DNA of 64,000 bases from CAMDMI01 sp044379485 (GTDB lineage Bacteria > Bacteroidota > Bacteroidia > Cytophagales > Flexibacteraceae): the NCBI GenBank assembly GCA_044379485.1, contig JBIPOE010000003.1, positions 62,001 to 126,000 on the forward strand. The letters run 5' to 3'. The translations under genes were made by a program, and so were the position numbers. Position 1 is the stretch's first letter. Each line of letters starts with the position of its first letter. The notes under the pieces were generated by a model. That model ran no database searches and was not told where the DNA came from. It saw only the letters and a program-made list of their open reading frames with translations. Shown here piece after piece: positions 1-8,687 of the stretch.

Positions 1-241
1 TGACATTGTCATCTGGACTGACAACCCGCTATCCATCTATGCCAGAGCTGAAAAAACTTTTATAGAAGGCGTAAAATATTTTGATTTGGATGAATCAAGA
101 TTGCTTGAAAAGGAAATAGAGTCTGATCGTCAACGGATTATCCAAAAAATGATATTAGCTAAACAGGCAGGCGCACCAGCAATGCCGCCTTCTCCAAAGG
201 TTCAACACTTGTGGCATTGTGACGATTTGGGAGAAGAATAG
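1..241 (+). CDS. Amidohydrolase family protein, C-terminal end (partial)
   Basis: This open frame enters from the left edge and ends at a TAG, giving 79 visible residues. It starts DIVIWTDNPLSIYA, followed by KTFIEGVKYFD. That is the usual end of imidazolonepropionase-like or D-aminoacylase-like amidohydrolases, where the last beta strands carry 'aDvvvws.nPls' and 'v.v.G..vyd'. A charged helical tail with the sequence QRIIQKM follows. The metal-binding core lies outside the window, so substrate and exact family cannot be given. The gap to the next gene is about 60 bases on the same strand. The family call is an inference from this short tail. Confidence 0.7.
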   Translation, partial: DIVIWTDNPLSIYARAEKTFIEGVKYFDLDESRLLEKEIESDRQRIIQKMILAKQAGAPAMPPSPKVQHLWHCDDLGEE

Positions 242-300
242 AAACAAAAACAAGCAAAAATAATTTTGGCACAAAATTAGCTGTATATACAATTAATCTG

Positions 301-1008
301 ATGGAGTTTGCGGGCAAAACAATAATTATTACTGGTGGTTCTTCCGGAATCGGAAAAGCTACCGCAAAAAAGTTGACCGAATTGGGGGCAAAAGTTTTGA
401 TAACAGGCAGAAGCAAAGAGCGACTGGAAAAAGCCGCCAGTCAAATTGGTTGCGCCTGGATTCAATCTGATGTAAGCAAGCAGGAAGATGTAAACAAAGT
501 TTTTGAGTGGGTTTCAAAAAACTGGAGCAACCAAATTGATGTATTGATTAACAATGCTGGCCTTGGAGAATTTGCTTCTGTAGAAGATACAGCCATCGAA
601 AGCTATCAAAGGGTGTTTGGTGTTAATATTTTTGGGCCTATCATGATGGTAAAGAAGGCTTTACCGCTAATGAAAGGTAAAAAATCCGGAAGTATTGTCA
701 ACGTTGCCTCAACATCTTCAATGAAAGGTTTTGCCAACGGATCAGCTTATTCTGCCTCCAAATTTGCATTAAGAGGTTTCACACAAAGCCTCATGGAAGA
801 ATTGAGGCCATTCAACATCAGGGTGTTTCAGGTGAATCCTTCAGAAGTAACAACTGCTTTGGGAAATCCTGAAAGAGAAGAACGAAAGGAAATCGACTTT
901 AAACTTGGGCCAGAGCAACTGGCTCAAACAATAGTGTCGGTTTTGATGTTACCTGAAAAAGCCTTTGTACCGGAACTTTCGGTCTGGGCAACCAATCCAA
1001 GGAATTAA
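301..1008 (+). CDS. SDR family NAD(P)-dependent oxidoreductase
   Basis: This is a 235-residue classical short-chain dehydrogenase/reductase. The cofactor-binding motif TGGSSGIG is at residues 11-18, the structural NNAG motif at 84-87, a serine-rich strand ending near 139-140 supplies the catalytic Ser, and YSASK at 150-154 supplies the catalytic Tyr and Lys. The length matches single-domain cytosolic members. GRS after the second beta strand suggests NADP preference, which is only an inference. The 3-ketoacyl-ACP reductase-like scaffold does not reveal the substrate. The gene lies 60 bases after the amidohydrolase and 25 bases before the YceI gene, so the three may be co-transcribed. Confidence 0.88.
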   Translation: MEFAGKTIIITGGSSGIGKATAKKLTELGAKVLITGRSKERLEKAASQIGCAWIQSDVSKQEDVNKVFEWVSKNWSNQIDVLINNAGLGEFASVEDTAIESYQRVFGVNIFGPIMMVKKALPLMKGKKSGSIVNVASTSSMKGFANGSAYSASKFALRGFTQSLMEELRPFNIRVFQVNPSEVTTALGNPEREERKEIDFKLGPEQLAQTIVSVLMLPEKAFVPELSVWATNPRN

Positions 1009-1033
1009 TATTCAACAATATACAAAACAGAAA

Positions 1034-1633
1034 ATGACAAAATTCAAGTCTCTTGCAGCAGTGGTCCTGGTAGGTTCATTGCTAGTTGGTTCATCTTTTA
1101 CAAGTAAAGTGAACAGTTTCAAAGTAAATGTTGCAAAATCTTCTTTGAAGTGGGTTGCAACCAAAGTAACAGGAAAGCATGATGGTACGCTAAAACTTGC
1201 AAACGGTTCTTTGGAATCAAATGGCAAAATGGTGACTGGTGGTGCATTCGATATCGATATGAACTCTTTGGCTTGTACAGATATTACAGACAAAGAAACC
1301 AATGGAAACTTTTTGGGCCACTTACGTTCTGAAGAATTTTTCTCAATTGACAAGCACAAAACAGCACATTTTGAAATTCAAAAAGTAGTTCCTACAAAAG
1401 GAAACGAATATGATGTAACTGGTAAATTAACCATCAAAGGCATTACCAATGAAGTTACTTTTCCAGCTACAATCACCACAAGTCCAAAAGGCGTGAAAGC
1501 TACCGCAAAAATTACCGTTGATAGAACCAAGTTTGACATCAAATTTCGCTCTGGTAAATTTTTCGAAGGTCTTGGCGATAAATTAATTTATGATGATTTC
1601 GTAATTGATTTGAATCTGGAGGCTGGCGAATAA
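1034..1633 (+). CDS. YceI family secreted protein
   Basis: This is a 199-residue lipocalin-like YceI protein. An upstream in-frame ATG at 965 would overlap the preceding dehydrogenase gene. The ATG at 1034 is preferred because it begins a clear signal peptide (MTKFKSLAAVVLVG then LLVGSSF). The mature part has the YceI pattern: SSLKWVATKVTGKHDG near the start, FDIDMNSL, a long central strand region and TIKGITNEVTFP. YceI proteins bind isoprenoid or amphiphilic ligands in the periplasm; the ligand here is unknown. In Bacteroidota they often accompany a cytochrome c and a DUF5777 protein; that pair is present here but 27 kb away. Confidence 0.9.
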   Translation: MTKFKSLAAVVLVGSLLVGSSFTSKVNSFKVNVAKSSLKWVATKVTGKHDGTLKLANGSLESNGKMVTGGAFDIDMNSLACTDITDKETNGNFLGHLRSEEFFSIDKHKTAHFEIQKVVPTKGNEYDVTGKLTIKGITNEVTFPATITTSPKGVKATAKITVDRTKFDIKFRSGKFFEGLGDKLIYDDFVIDLNLEAGE

Positions 1634-1662
1634 TTTAATTATCATTTAACTACTTACAGAAG

Positions 1663-1696
1663 GCCGCAACTGAATTAAGTCGCGGCTTTATTTTTG
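1663..1696 (+). terminator. Stem-loop terminator after the YceI gene
   Basis: GCCGC at 1663-1667 pairs with GCGGC at 1682-1686. After one mismatch the stem continues with ACT/AGT around a short loop, and a T-rich run follows. It separates the YceI gene from the sulfoxide reductase gene. Confidence 0.6.
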
Positions 1697-1712
1697 CCTT
1701 TAAAATCCTGGA

Positions 1713-2216
1713 ATGGAAAATTTGAGACCGATCACTGGATCAAAACAAGAAAAATACAAAGCGCTTTTGCCCCAAATTGAGGCTTTATGGTCTGGCGAGC
1801 CAGATTTGATCGCCAATATGGCAAATGCATGTGCAGCCATAAAACAAACCTTTGATTTTCATTGGGTTGGATTTTATCTGGTGAAGGAAAACGAACTGGT
1901 TTTAGGCCCATTTCAAGGTCCGGTTGCATGTACCCGAATAGGTTACGGAAGAGGAGTTTGTGGTACAGCCTGGTCAAGTCAAAAAACACAATTGGTGCCT
2001 GATGTAGATCTATTTCCAGGACACATTGCTTGTTCAGCTTTATCCAGATCAGAAATTGTGGTACCTGTTTTTGGTAAACAAACCGGATTTGTAGAATCGC
2101 TCGAGGCAGCAAGTTCAGTGATAGCAGTTTTGGATATCGACAGTTCTGAATTGGCAGATTTTGACGAAACAGATCAGAAATGGTTGGAAGAAATTTGCAG
2201 CAAATTGGCTGATTAA
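1713..2216 (+). CDS. msrC: Free methionine-(R)-sulfoxide reductase, GAF fold (fRMsr)
   Basis: This 167-residue single-GAF protein should reduce free L-methionine-(R)-sulfoxide in the cytosol. The three family cysteines are in place: C73 (in VACTRI), C83 (in GVCGTAW) and C107 (in HIACSAL). The spacings of 10 and 24 residues equal those of E. coli C84/C94/C118. The motifs SEIVVPV and VLDIDS are also present. Between these two motifs there are about 11 more residues than in the usual family sequence, an insertion in a surface loop. The gene stands alone between a terminator and the convergent lptB. The symbol follows the E. coli name. Confidence 0.88.
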   Translation: MENLRPITGSKQEKYKALLPQIEALWSGEPDLIANMANACAAIKQTFDFHWVGFYLVKENELVLGPFQGPVACTRIGYGRGVCGTAWSSQKTQLVPDVDLFPGHIACSALSRSEIVVPVFGKQTGFVESLEAASSVIAVLDIDSSELADFDETDQKWLEEICSKLAD

Positions 2217-2230
2217 CAGTCGAATACCAT

Positions 2231-2962
2231 TTAAAACTTCTTTTTCAACTCAAAATTCTTGCCCAAATAAACCCTTCGTACGGTTTCATCGGCAGCAAGC
2301 TCTTCAGGAGTGCCACTTTTTAGAATTTTACCTTCAAACAATAGATAAGCCCGATCGGTAATACTCAGTGTTTCAATCACATTGTGATCGGTAATTAATA
2401 TCCCGATATTCTTTTTCTTTAATTTAGAAACAATGCTTTGAATCTCTTCTACCGCTATTGGATCTACACCTGCAAATGGCTCATCTAAAAGAACAAAACT
2501 TGGATCTACGGCCAGGGCTCTGGCAATTTCAGTTCTCCGCCTTTCACCTCCTGAAAGCACTTTGCCCATATTATTTCGCACATGGGTTAAGCTGAATTCT
2601 TCCAGTAAACCCTCCATTTTTTCCTTTTGTTGGGCCCTGGTCAAATCGGTCATTTCCAAAACCCCCAGTACATTTTCTTCAACAGTTAAATTCCTGAAAA
2701 CGGATGCCTCCTGTGCAAGATATCCAACTCCTTTTTGGGCTCTTTTAAACATAGGAATGTCTGTAATTTCCTCATTATCAAGAAATATTTTTCCGGAATT
2801 TGGTTTAATCAAACCCACAATCATGTAAAATGAAGTTGTTTTTCCAGCACCATTTGGGCCTAAAAGTCCAACAATTTCACCTTGTTCAACATGAACAGAA
2901 ACATCATTTACAACCAGTCTGCTTTTGTATTTCTTGAATAGATTTTCTGCCTTAAGCTGCAT
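2231..2962 (-). CDS. lptB: LPS export ABC transporter ATP-binding protein LptB
   Basis: This is a 243-residue ATPase that powers extraction of lipopolysaccharide from the inner membrane as part of the LptB2FGC complex. The Walker A motif GPNGAGKTT is at 35-43, the signature LSGGE at 136-140, the Walker B aspartate and catalytic glutamate at 160-161 and the switch histidine at about 193. Strong LptB traits are YLAQEASVFRNLTVEEN and LSGGERRR followed by TEIARAL. A longer frame starts at 3052, but the start at 2962 (MQLKAENLFKKYK) matches the family and the extra N-terminus is Phe-rich and non-family. No permease genes are adjacent. Confidence 0.93.
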   Translation of the reverse strand: MQLKAENLFKKYKSRLVVNDVSVHVEQGEIVGLLGPNGAGKTTSFYMIVGLIKPNSGKIFLDNEEITDIPMFKRAQKGVGYLAQEASVFRNLTVEENVLGVLEMTDLTRAQQKEKMEGLLEEFSLTHVRNNMGKVLSGGERRRTEIARALAVDPSFVLLDEPFAGVDPIAVEEIQSIVSKLKKKNIGILITDHNVIETLSITDRAYLLFEGKILKSGTPEELAADETVRRVYLGKNFELKKKF

Positions 2963-3280
2963 GTTCAAATAATTGCATTTTAACCCTGCAAAGCAACGGA
3001 TATAAAAGTTTTTAAAGAAATTAAATAAATGCCTAAAAAAAGAAAATGCCATCCCTTTGGAATGGCATTTTCAAACATAAAAACCACAATGAAACAAACA
3101 ATCAAAAACCCAACTTTGATAACACATGAGTTTGGAAATTGTTTTTTAAAAACTGGATAAAAAAATTTCTATTTTGGATTTAATACCTTGTTCAATAATA
3201 AACTGGTTTTTGATTTTTGCCAGACAATTAAACATAGTGTATTTTTTGCTTTTTTTACCTTTTCAAATTTCGGTTTCAAA
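2963..3280. other. Intergenic region between divergent lptB and the GH43-like gene
   Basis: This 318-base AT-rich gap lies between divergent genes. Its main structure is the 11-bp hairpin at 3042-3072, annotated separately. A 23-codon frame at 3089-3160 starts with ATG but has no recognisable features. No convincing promoter motif was found. Confidence 0.5.
3042..3072. other. Terminator-like hairpin between divergent genes
   Basis: GAAAATGCCAT pairs perfectly (11 bp) with ATGGCATTTTC around a 9-base loop. It looks like an intrinsic terminator, yet no annotated gene points into it from either side. It may end an unannotated small RNA or sit in the 5' leader of lptB. The function is unknown. 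Confidence 0.5.
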
Positions 3281-4276
3281 ATGAAATTCCTTAAAAAAGC
3301 CCAAACCCAGTTTTTTGGGTCAATTATATTCTTTTCCCTCATATTTTTCTTTTTGACAAGTTTTGGGATTTTTCCCGGCAAAAAAAAGAAACAAGATCCA
3401 TGTTTATATGCTTACCACCTTGGAGATGGAGCATCTGGTTTACATCTGGCATGGTCAGAGGATGGATTTAAATGGAAGGTTTTAAAGAATGGGAAAGGCT
3501 TCGTAAAACCAGGAATAGGTGATTATGTGATGTTGGATCCTCATCTTTCTCAGTCTCCGGATGGTATGTATCACTTAGTTTGGAGCACGGGACTTAATAG
3601 AAAGGACCTTGGTTACGCCTATTCAAAAAACTTAATTGAGTGGTCAGGACAGCGTCTGATCCCCGTAATGGAAAAAGATAGCCTTGTTTTGAGTGCAAGA
3701 TCACCCGAAATGTATTATGACGCAGATGGTCAAAGGTTTATGGTTTATTGGGCAAGCACAGTCCCTGGAAAATTTAAAGATACCGACAAGCAAAATGATT
3801 CCCTGCCTTCAGGCTATAAATTTAACAACAGGATTTACAAAAAGTATAGTTCTGATCTAAGAACCTGGGGACCAACTGAAGTCTTTTTTGAACCGGGCTT
3901 CAATGTAACAGATGCCAGTTTGGCAATCGATAGTGGAAAAGTGATGCTGTTTTTTAAAGATGCCACCCAAATGGGAAAAAACATTCAAAACAATATCAAA
4001 ATGAGTACCTCTGGTGCTGCAACTGGTGGGTTTTCTGCTACTCCATCGTTGGTTAGTCGAAGGACCTGGGCTGAGGCACCAAGCGGAATTCGGGTTGATA
4101 GCCAGTTTGTTGTGTATTTTCACAAATACCGAACCAGGAAAATGGGGGCCATGGCAACTAAGGATTTTAAAAAATGGACGGACATTTCAGATTCGCTTAC
4201 TTTTCCTAAAGGTATCGGTGCAGGTTCTATAGTCAGGGTTTCGGAAAAAGTGTTGGAGAAGTTGAAGGAAAATTAG
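3281..4276 (+). CDS. GH43-like five-bladed beta-propeller protein, probably exported
   Basis: This is a 331-residue protein. The start at 3281 is chosen because it gives a basic N-terminus (MKFLKKAQTQ) followed by a hydrophobic segment (about residues 12-29), i.e. a signal peptide or anchor. The upstream ATG at 3188 would add an atypical Phe-rich stretch. The body has the blade repeats of the GH43/GH62/GH32 superfamily: 'GLHLAWSEDGFKW', 'MLDPHLSQSPDGMYHLVWST', 'ARSPEMYYDADGQRFMVYW' and 'TDASLAIDSGKVMLFFKD'. The PHLSQSPDG and RSPEMYYD segments correspond to the strands that carry catalytic acids in GH43, but the catalytic triad could not be confirmed by eye. The substrate is probably a plant or algal glycan side chain (inference). 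No SusCD pair is nearby. Confidence 0.7.
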   Translation: MKFLKKAQTQFFGSIIFFSLIFFFLTSFGIFPGKKKKQDPCLYAYHLGDGASGLHLAWSEDGFKWKVLKNGKGFVKPGIGDYVMLDPHLSQSPDGMYHLVWSTGLNRKDLGYAYSKNLIEWSGQRLIPVMEKDSLVLSARSPEMYYDADGQRFMVYWASTVPGKFKDTDKQNDSLPSGYKFNNRIYKKYSSDLRTWGPTEVFFEPGFNVTDASLAIDSGKVMLFFKDATQMGKNIQNNIKMSTSGAATGGFSATPSLVSRRTWAEAPSGIRVDSQFVVYFHKYRTRKMGAMATKDFKKWTDISDSLTFPKGIGAGSIVRVSEKVLEKLKEN

Positions 4277-4560
4277 GAACGTTGTTCAATTTAGAATCTG
4301 GCATTTTATAACAATCGGAAACCTTAGTCTTATTTCACCATTATTGGTATTTTCCTGGAATTATCAATCACAAATAAGATCAATATTTCCTGTTCAACTT
4401 ATTTACATGCAGTTCAATACCCATGCTTATTGAAATTTCTTTTTTCTGTTAGAGCATTGTTGCCTTCAATCAGAATCGAAATTTTTTCAAAAAATTGCCT
4501 TCTAAGCAATTCTGCATATTTTGCCCAAAATTTGAATCCCCTCCATTCTTTTAAAAGTAT

Positions 4561-7209
4561 ATGAAAATATTGGAAATAAGGGCCATGCGTGGTCCAAATT
4601 ATTGGTCAATTCGCCGGCACAAGCTTATTGTTATGCGTTTGGATCTGGAAGAACTAGAGGAAAAGCCAAGCAACACTATTCCCGGTTTTCCAGAAAGACT
4701 TGAAGCCATGTTTCCATCCATGTACGAGCATGAATGTAGTGAAAATGTGCCAGGAGGATTTTTTATGCGGGTAAAAGAAGGTACATGGATGGGCCATATT
4801 GTAGAACATGTGGCACTTGAAGTTCAAACGCTTGCTGGTATGGATGTGGGTTTTGGTCGGACCAGAAGCACCTCAGAAAAAGGGGTTTACAATGTAGTAT
4901 TTGCCTACATGGAAGAAAAAGTCGGCATGTATGTTGCCAAGGTGGCAGTCGACATTGTTCAGGCTTTGGTTAATGGGGAAACTTATGATATGACTGCAGA
5001 TATTCAGAAAATGCGGGAAATTCGTGAGGATGAACGACTTGGACCTTCTACCGGAAGTATTGTGGATGAGGCCGCGGCAAGAGATATTCCTTTTATACGT
5101 TTGAACCGACATAGCCTTGTACAACTGGGTTTTGGAATTAACCAGAAAAGAATTCAGGCCACAATGTCCAGCCAAACGAGCAGCATTGCAGTTGAAATTG
5201 CTTGTGACAAAGAGGAAACAAAGAACCTTTTGGATGCAGCCAACATTCCGGTTGCCAAAGGCATGACGGTTTATGATGAAGAAGATCTTGAGGCAGTAAT
5301 TAGAAATGTTGGTTATCCTTTGGTGGCTAAACCAGTGAATGGAAACCATGGAAAAGGCGCTACCATCGGAATAAAAAATTGGGAAGAAGCAGTTGTGGCC
5401 TTGCAGGCGGCAAAAAAATATTCAAGAGGTGTAATTGTTGAGCGGTTTATAACGGGCTACGATTATCGCTTATTGGTGATTAACCATAAATTTATTGCTG
5501 CGGCTAAAAGGACTCCTGCCGCTGTAGTTGGCGATGGAAAATCTACCATTCAGGAATTAATCGATGTTGTAAACAGCGATTCAAGAAGAGGTTATGGCCA
5601 CGAGAAAGTGCTGACCGCTATTAAAGTAGATGACATGACCATGAACATTCTGGCTGAAAAGGAATTGACATTAGATTCCATTTTGCCAGAAGCAAAAGAG
5701 GTTTGGCTGAAATCTACTGCCAACCTAAGTACTGGTGGTACTGCAGACGATGTTACAGATCTTGTACATCCTGAAAATGTATTTATGGCCGAGCGAATTT
5801 CAAGAATTATTGGTCTTGACATTTGTGGCATTGATATTATGACGCCAGATATATCGATTCCTGTGGCTGAAGCTGGCGGTGCAATTTTGGAGGTAAATGC
5901 TGCACCTGGTTTTAGAATGCACATTGCCCCAACAGGTGGACTTCCAAGAAATGTGGCTGAACCAGTGATAGATATGCTGTTTCCACCTGGAAAATCAGCT
6001 AGAATTCCCATTATTTCAGTTACTGGAACCAACGGCAAAACAACCACCACAAGACTCATGGCCCATATTGTAAAAAGTATGGGATACAGAGTTGGATTTA
6101 CCACCACGGACGGCATTTATATCCAAAATATCATGGTGGAGAAAGGTGATTGTACGGGTCCAAAAAGTGCTGAATTTGTGCTTAAAGATCCAACTGTTGA
6201 GTTTGCTGTTTTGGAGACAGCCAGAGGTGGCATTTTGAGATCCGGACTTGGATTTAGTAAATGTGATATTGGTATCGTTACCAATATTGCTGCAGATCAC
6301 CTTGGTTTAAAGGATATTATGACACTTGATGATCTTGCCAGAGTAAAAGCAGTAGTGCCTGAAAGTGTTCGTCCAGGTGGTTATGCCATATTAAACGCTG
6401 ATGACGATCAGGTATATGCCATGCGAAAAGGCTTGGATTGTAAACTGGCTCTTTTTAGCATGGAGGAAAGCAATCCAAGGATCCGGGAGCATTGTGAAGC
6501 TGGTGGTTTGGCTGCAATTGCAGAAAATGGATACATCACCATTTCTAAAGGAACATGGAAAATACGCGTTTGCAAAATCGTGAATGTGCCTTTGACTTTT
6601 GCTGGAAAAGCTATTTTTATGATTCAAAATATTTTGCCGGTGGTGATGGCTAGTTACCTTAGAGGTTTTGGTATCGAGGACATCAAGGCAGCTTTGGAAA
6701 CTTTCATTCCATCACATGCGCAAACACCAGGCAGGATGAATGTGTTTAACTTCCAGAAGTTTACTGTGATCATCGATTACGCACATAATCCAGCTGGTCT
6801 TCAGGCCCTTGGTAAGTTCCTGGAAAAAGTGGATGACTCTCCAAAAGTGGGAATTATTACAGGGGTTGGCGATAGAAGAGATGAGGATATAAAAGCACTT
6901 GGCTCAATTTCAGCAGGCATTTTTGATGAAATTATTATCCGTCAGGATAAGCATCTACGTGGTCGCCAGGATACGGACATTGTAGAATTGCTTGAGCAAG
7001 GTATCAGGGAAGTAAATGCAACCATTCCTGTGAAGGTGATTTTTAAGGAAGTTGAGGCGATAGAATATGCAATCAAAAATGCGATTCCAGGAAGCTTTAT
7101 AGTGGTTTGTTCAGATGTTGTGGCTCAGGCCGTTGATGCTGTCATGAGGCTTAGAGAAGAAGAGGCCAAGGTGGTAATTCGTCATGAGGACATTCCGAAT
7201 ATTAGATAA
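4561..7209 (+). CDS. cphA: Cyanophycin synthetase
   Basis: This 882-residue enzyme polymerises aspartate and arginine into the reserve polymer cyanophycin using ATP. The length fits the CphA1 class (about 870-900 residues). An N-terminal domain starts MKILEIRAMRGPNYWS. An ATP-grasp domain (about 210-475) contains VAKPVNGNHGKGATIG and ends with EAGGAILEVNAAPGFRMH. A Mur-ligase-like domain has the P-loop GTNGKTTTTR at about 489-498 and IDYAHNPAG near 738. All three active regions look intact, so this is not the truncated CphA2 type. No cyanophycinase or isoaspartyl dipeptidase is adjacent. A strong terminator follows, so it seems to be a single-gene unit. Confidence 0.93.
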   Translation: MKILEIRAMRGPNYWSIRRHKLIVMRLDLEELEEKPSNTIPGFPERLEAMFPSMYEHECSENVPGGFFMRVKEGTWMGHIVEHVALEVQTLAGMDVGFGRTRSTSEKGVYNVVFAYMEEKVGMYVAKVAVDIVQALVNGETYDMTADIQKMREIREDERLGPSTGSIVDEAAARDIPFIRLNRHSLVQLGFGINQKRIQATMSSQTSSIAVEIACDKEETKNLLDAANIPVAKGMTVYDEEDLEAVIRNVGYPLVAKPVNGNHGKGATIGIKNWEEAVVALQAAKKYSRGVIVERFITGYDYRLLVINHKFIAAAKRTPAAVVGDGKSTIQELIDVVNSDSRRGYGHEKVLTAIKVDDMTMNILAEKELTLDSILPEAKEVWLKSTANLSTGGTADDVTDLVHPENVFMAERISRIIGLDICGIDIMTPDISIPVAEAGGAILEVNAAPGFRMHIAPTGGLPRNVAEPVIDMLFPPGKSARIPIISVTGTNGKTTTTRLMAHIVKSMGYRVGFTTTDGIYIQNIMVEKGDCTGPKSAEFVLKDPTVEFAVLETARGGILRSGLGFSKCDIGIVTNIAADHLGLKDIMTLDDLARVKAVVPESVRPGGYAILNADDDQVYAMRKGLDCKLALFSMEESNPRIREHCEAGGLAAIAENGYITISKGTWKIRVCKIVNVPLTFAGKAIFMIQNILPVVMASYLRGFGIEDIKAALETFIPSHAQTPGRMNVFNFQKFTVIIDYAHNPAGLQALGKFLEKVDDSPKVGIITGVGDRRDEDIKALGSISAGIFDEIIIRQDKHLRGRQDTDIVELLEQGIREVNATIPVKVIFKEVEAIEYAIKNAIPGSFIVVCSDVVAQAVDAVMRLREEEAKVVIRHEDIPNIR

Positions 7210-7223
7210 TTGAAGAAAACCAG

Positions 7224-7264
7224 GGGCTGATTTTGGGTGTAATAAACTTAAAATCAGCCCTTTG
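7224..7264 (+). terminator. Intrinsic terminator after cphA
   Basis: GGGCTGATTTT (7224-7234) pairs perfectly over 11 bp with AAAATCAGCCC (7250-7260). The loop is 15 bases and a TTT tract follows. It lies 15 bases after the cphA stop codon. Confidence 0.8.
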
Positions 7265-7302
7265 CTTTTGGCTACTATTTATTAGAAAAACTTATTGAGC
7301 AA

Positions 7303-8214
7303 ATGTGGATTACAAAAAAGCAATTCCGAGGTGCATGGTTCTTAAGCCTCCTTATTATTCTGGTTTCAATTGTTATTCATTCAGTACCAAATATTTTTAG
7401 CCAAAATTTTATTGACAACACGACAGAATCTGATTCATTGAAACTCGATTCTTTAGTGGCAGAAATAAAACTCAGGCAATTAACCGAAAGACCAAAATAT
7501 CAAGCTTCAAATTTTGATAGCAAGCAAGAAAAACAGGAGTCTGCGCCACTACAACTTCATGATTTTGATCCAAATACAATAAGTCGGGAGGAATGGCTTT
7601 CCATGAACCTGCCAGAAAAAGTTTTTAATGGACTTGAAAAATATAGAGACAAAGGAGGGAAAATCAAAAAACCAGAAGGGGTTTTAAAATTGTATAATCT
7701 TGATCCTGCTATTGCACAACAAATGGTTCCATTTGTAAAAATAGATTCCAGCATATTTGCCCGGAAAAAACTAGAATTCAAAAACAAATTACCATTTCCT
7801 GAAAAGCCAAAATATCTGCCTTTTAACATCAACGAAGCCGATACCACTCAGTTAATGTCAATTTATGGAATCGGGCGAGGTTTGGCGAATAGAATGGTTA
7901 GACATAGAGATGCATTGGGTGGTTTTTTGTCCAAAAACTATGTTTATGATGTATTTGGGCTTGATTCCTCAACTGTTGAAGAATTGTTTTTAAAAGCATA
8001 TCTTCCTACAAATGTTACGACTAGGAAGTTAAATATCAATAAAGCCACGGAAGAAGAATTGGCTAAAAACCCATACATCCGTAAAGGTTTTGCCAGGATT
8101 ATTACCAAGTATAGAACTCAGAATGGGGATTTTAAAAAGCCGGAAGATTTGCTTAAAATCAAAATTATGAAGCCTGAGGTTGTAAATAAGATTGCGCCTT
8201 ACCTGGAGTTTTAA
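7303..8214 (+). CDS. Helix-hairpin-helix (ComEA-like) domain protein with N-terminal anchor
   Basis: This 303-residue protein has a hydrophobic segment at about residues 11-30 (WFLSLLIILVSIVIHSV), predicting an anchor or signal peptide. It then carries repeated helix-hairpin-helix units of the ComEA/T2SS-K type. The clearest are FNINEADTTQLMSIYGIGRG (about 175-195) and LNINKATEEELAKNPYIRKG (about 243-262), each with a GGFLSKNYVYDV or NGDFKKPEDLLKI follow-on. An N-terminal divergent copy spans about 85-145. Such proteins in Bacteroidota are usually annotated as DNA-binding HhH proteins of unknown role; an uptake role like ComEA is an inference. No com genes are adjacent. Confidence 0.8.
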   Translation: MWITKKQFRGAWFLSLLIILVSIVIHSVPNIFSQNFIDNTTESDSLKLDSLVAEIKLRQLTERPKYQASNFDSKQEKQESAPLQLHDFDPNTISREEWLSMNLPEKVFNGLEKYRDKGGKIKKPEGVLKLYNLDPAIAQQMVPFVKIDSSIFARKKLEFKNKLPFPEKPKYLPFNINEADTTQLMSIYGIGRGLANRMVRHRDALGGFLSKNYVYDVFGLDSSTVEELFLKAYLPTNVTTRKLNINKATEEELAKNPYIRKGFARIITKYRTQNGDFKKPEDLLKIKIMKPEVVNKIAPYLEF

Positions 8215-8221
8215 AAAATTC

Positions 8222-8243
8222 GAATGGTTTTTAAAAACCATTC
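8222..8243. terminator. Perfect 22-bp palindrome, bidirectional terminator
   Basis: GAATGGTTTTT (8222-8232) is directly followed by its exact reverse complement. It lies between the convergent HhH gene and exbD. A- and T-rich flanks make it usable from both sides. Confidence 0.65.
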
Positions 8244-8261
8244 AATTCTAGATTTATGAAT

Positions 8262-8663
8262 TTACTTGCTCTTATTCTCAGAAGCAAGCACCATTTTTAC
8301 TTTTAACTTTTCACCAATAGCCATCACATCGGCCAGGTTTTGGATGGTAAGGCTTTTGTCCAGACGAAGTACTATGGTTGGCTGATCCAGTTTGGCCATT
8401 TCAGCTTTCAGATTTTCCTCCAGCTGTTCAAAAGGAATGGGCTTTTTGTTCACATAATATTGCAGCACATCCGTTACCGAAAGAGTAATTTGTTGCTTGG
8501 CCATTTGCTGACTTTGCTTGGCATTTGGCAAAAACAACTTGATCACATTTGGATTTACCATTGTGGAAACAATGAGGAAAAACAACAAAAGAAAGAACAT
8601 GATATCGTTTAGCGACTCAGTGCTTACCTCAGCTGTTTCTCTTTGTCTTCTTCTTAAATTCAT
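8262..8663 (-). CDS. exbD: ExbD/TolR family biopolymer transport protein
   Basis: This is a 133-residue inner-membrane protein. It has a short basic N-terminus (MNLRRRQRETAEVSTES), then a single membrane segment at about 21-40. Asp20 sits at the membrane entry in the position of the essential proton-carrying aspartate of ExbD/TolR. The periplasmic domain ends with IQNLADVMAIGEKLKVKMVLAS, typical of the family. It lies 24 bases downstream of the exbB-like gene and forms a two-gene operon with it. The pair uses the proton gradient to energise TonB-dependent transport or Tol function; no tonB or tolA is in view, so which system it serves is open. Confidence 0.88.
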   Translation of the reverse strand: MNLRRRQRETAEVSTESLNDIMFFLLLFFLIVSTMVNPNVIKLFLPNAKQSQQMAKQQITLSVTDVLQYYVNKKPIPFEQLEENLKAEMAKLDQPTIVLRLDKSLTIQNLADVMAIGEKLKVKMVLASENKSK

Positions 8664-8687
8664 CAGAATCAGTAATGTAGATAAATG

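Noticed and set aside
3089..3160. Small frame of 23 codons with ATG start near the lptB divergent region
   Set aside because: It is too short to support, has no conserved features and lies in AT-rich spacer DNA.
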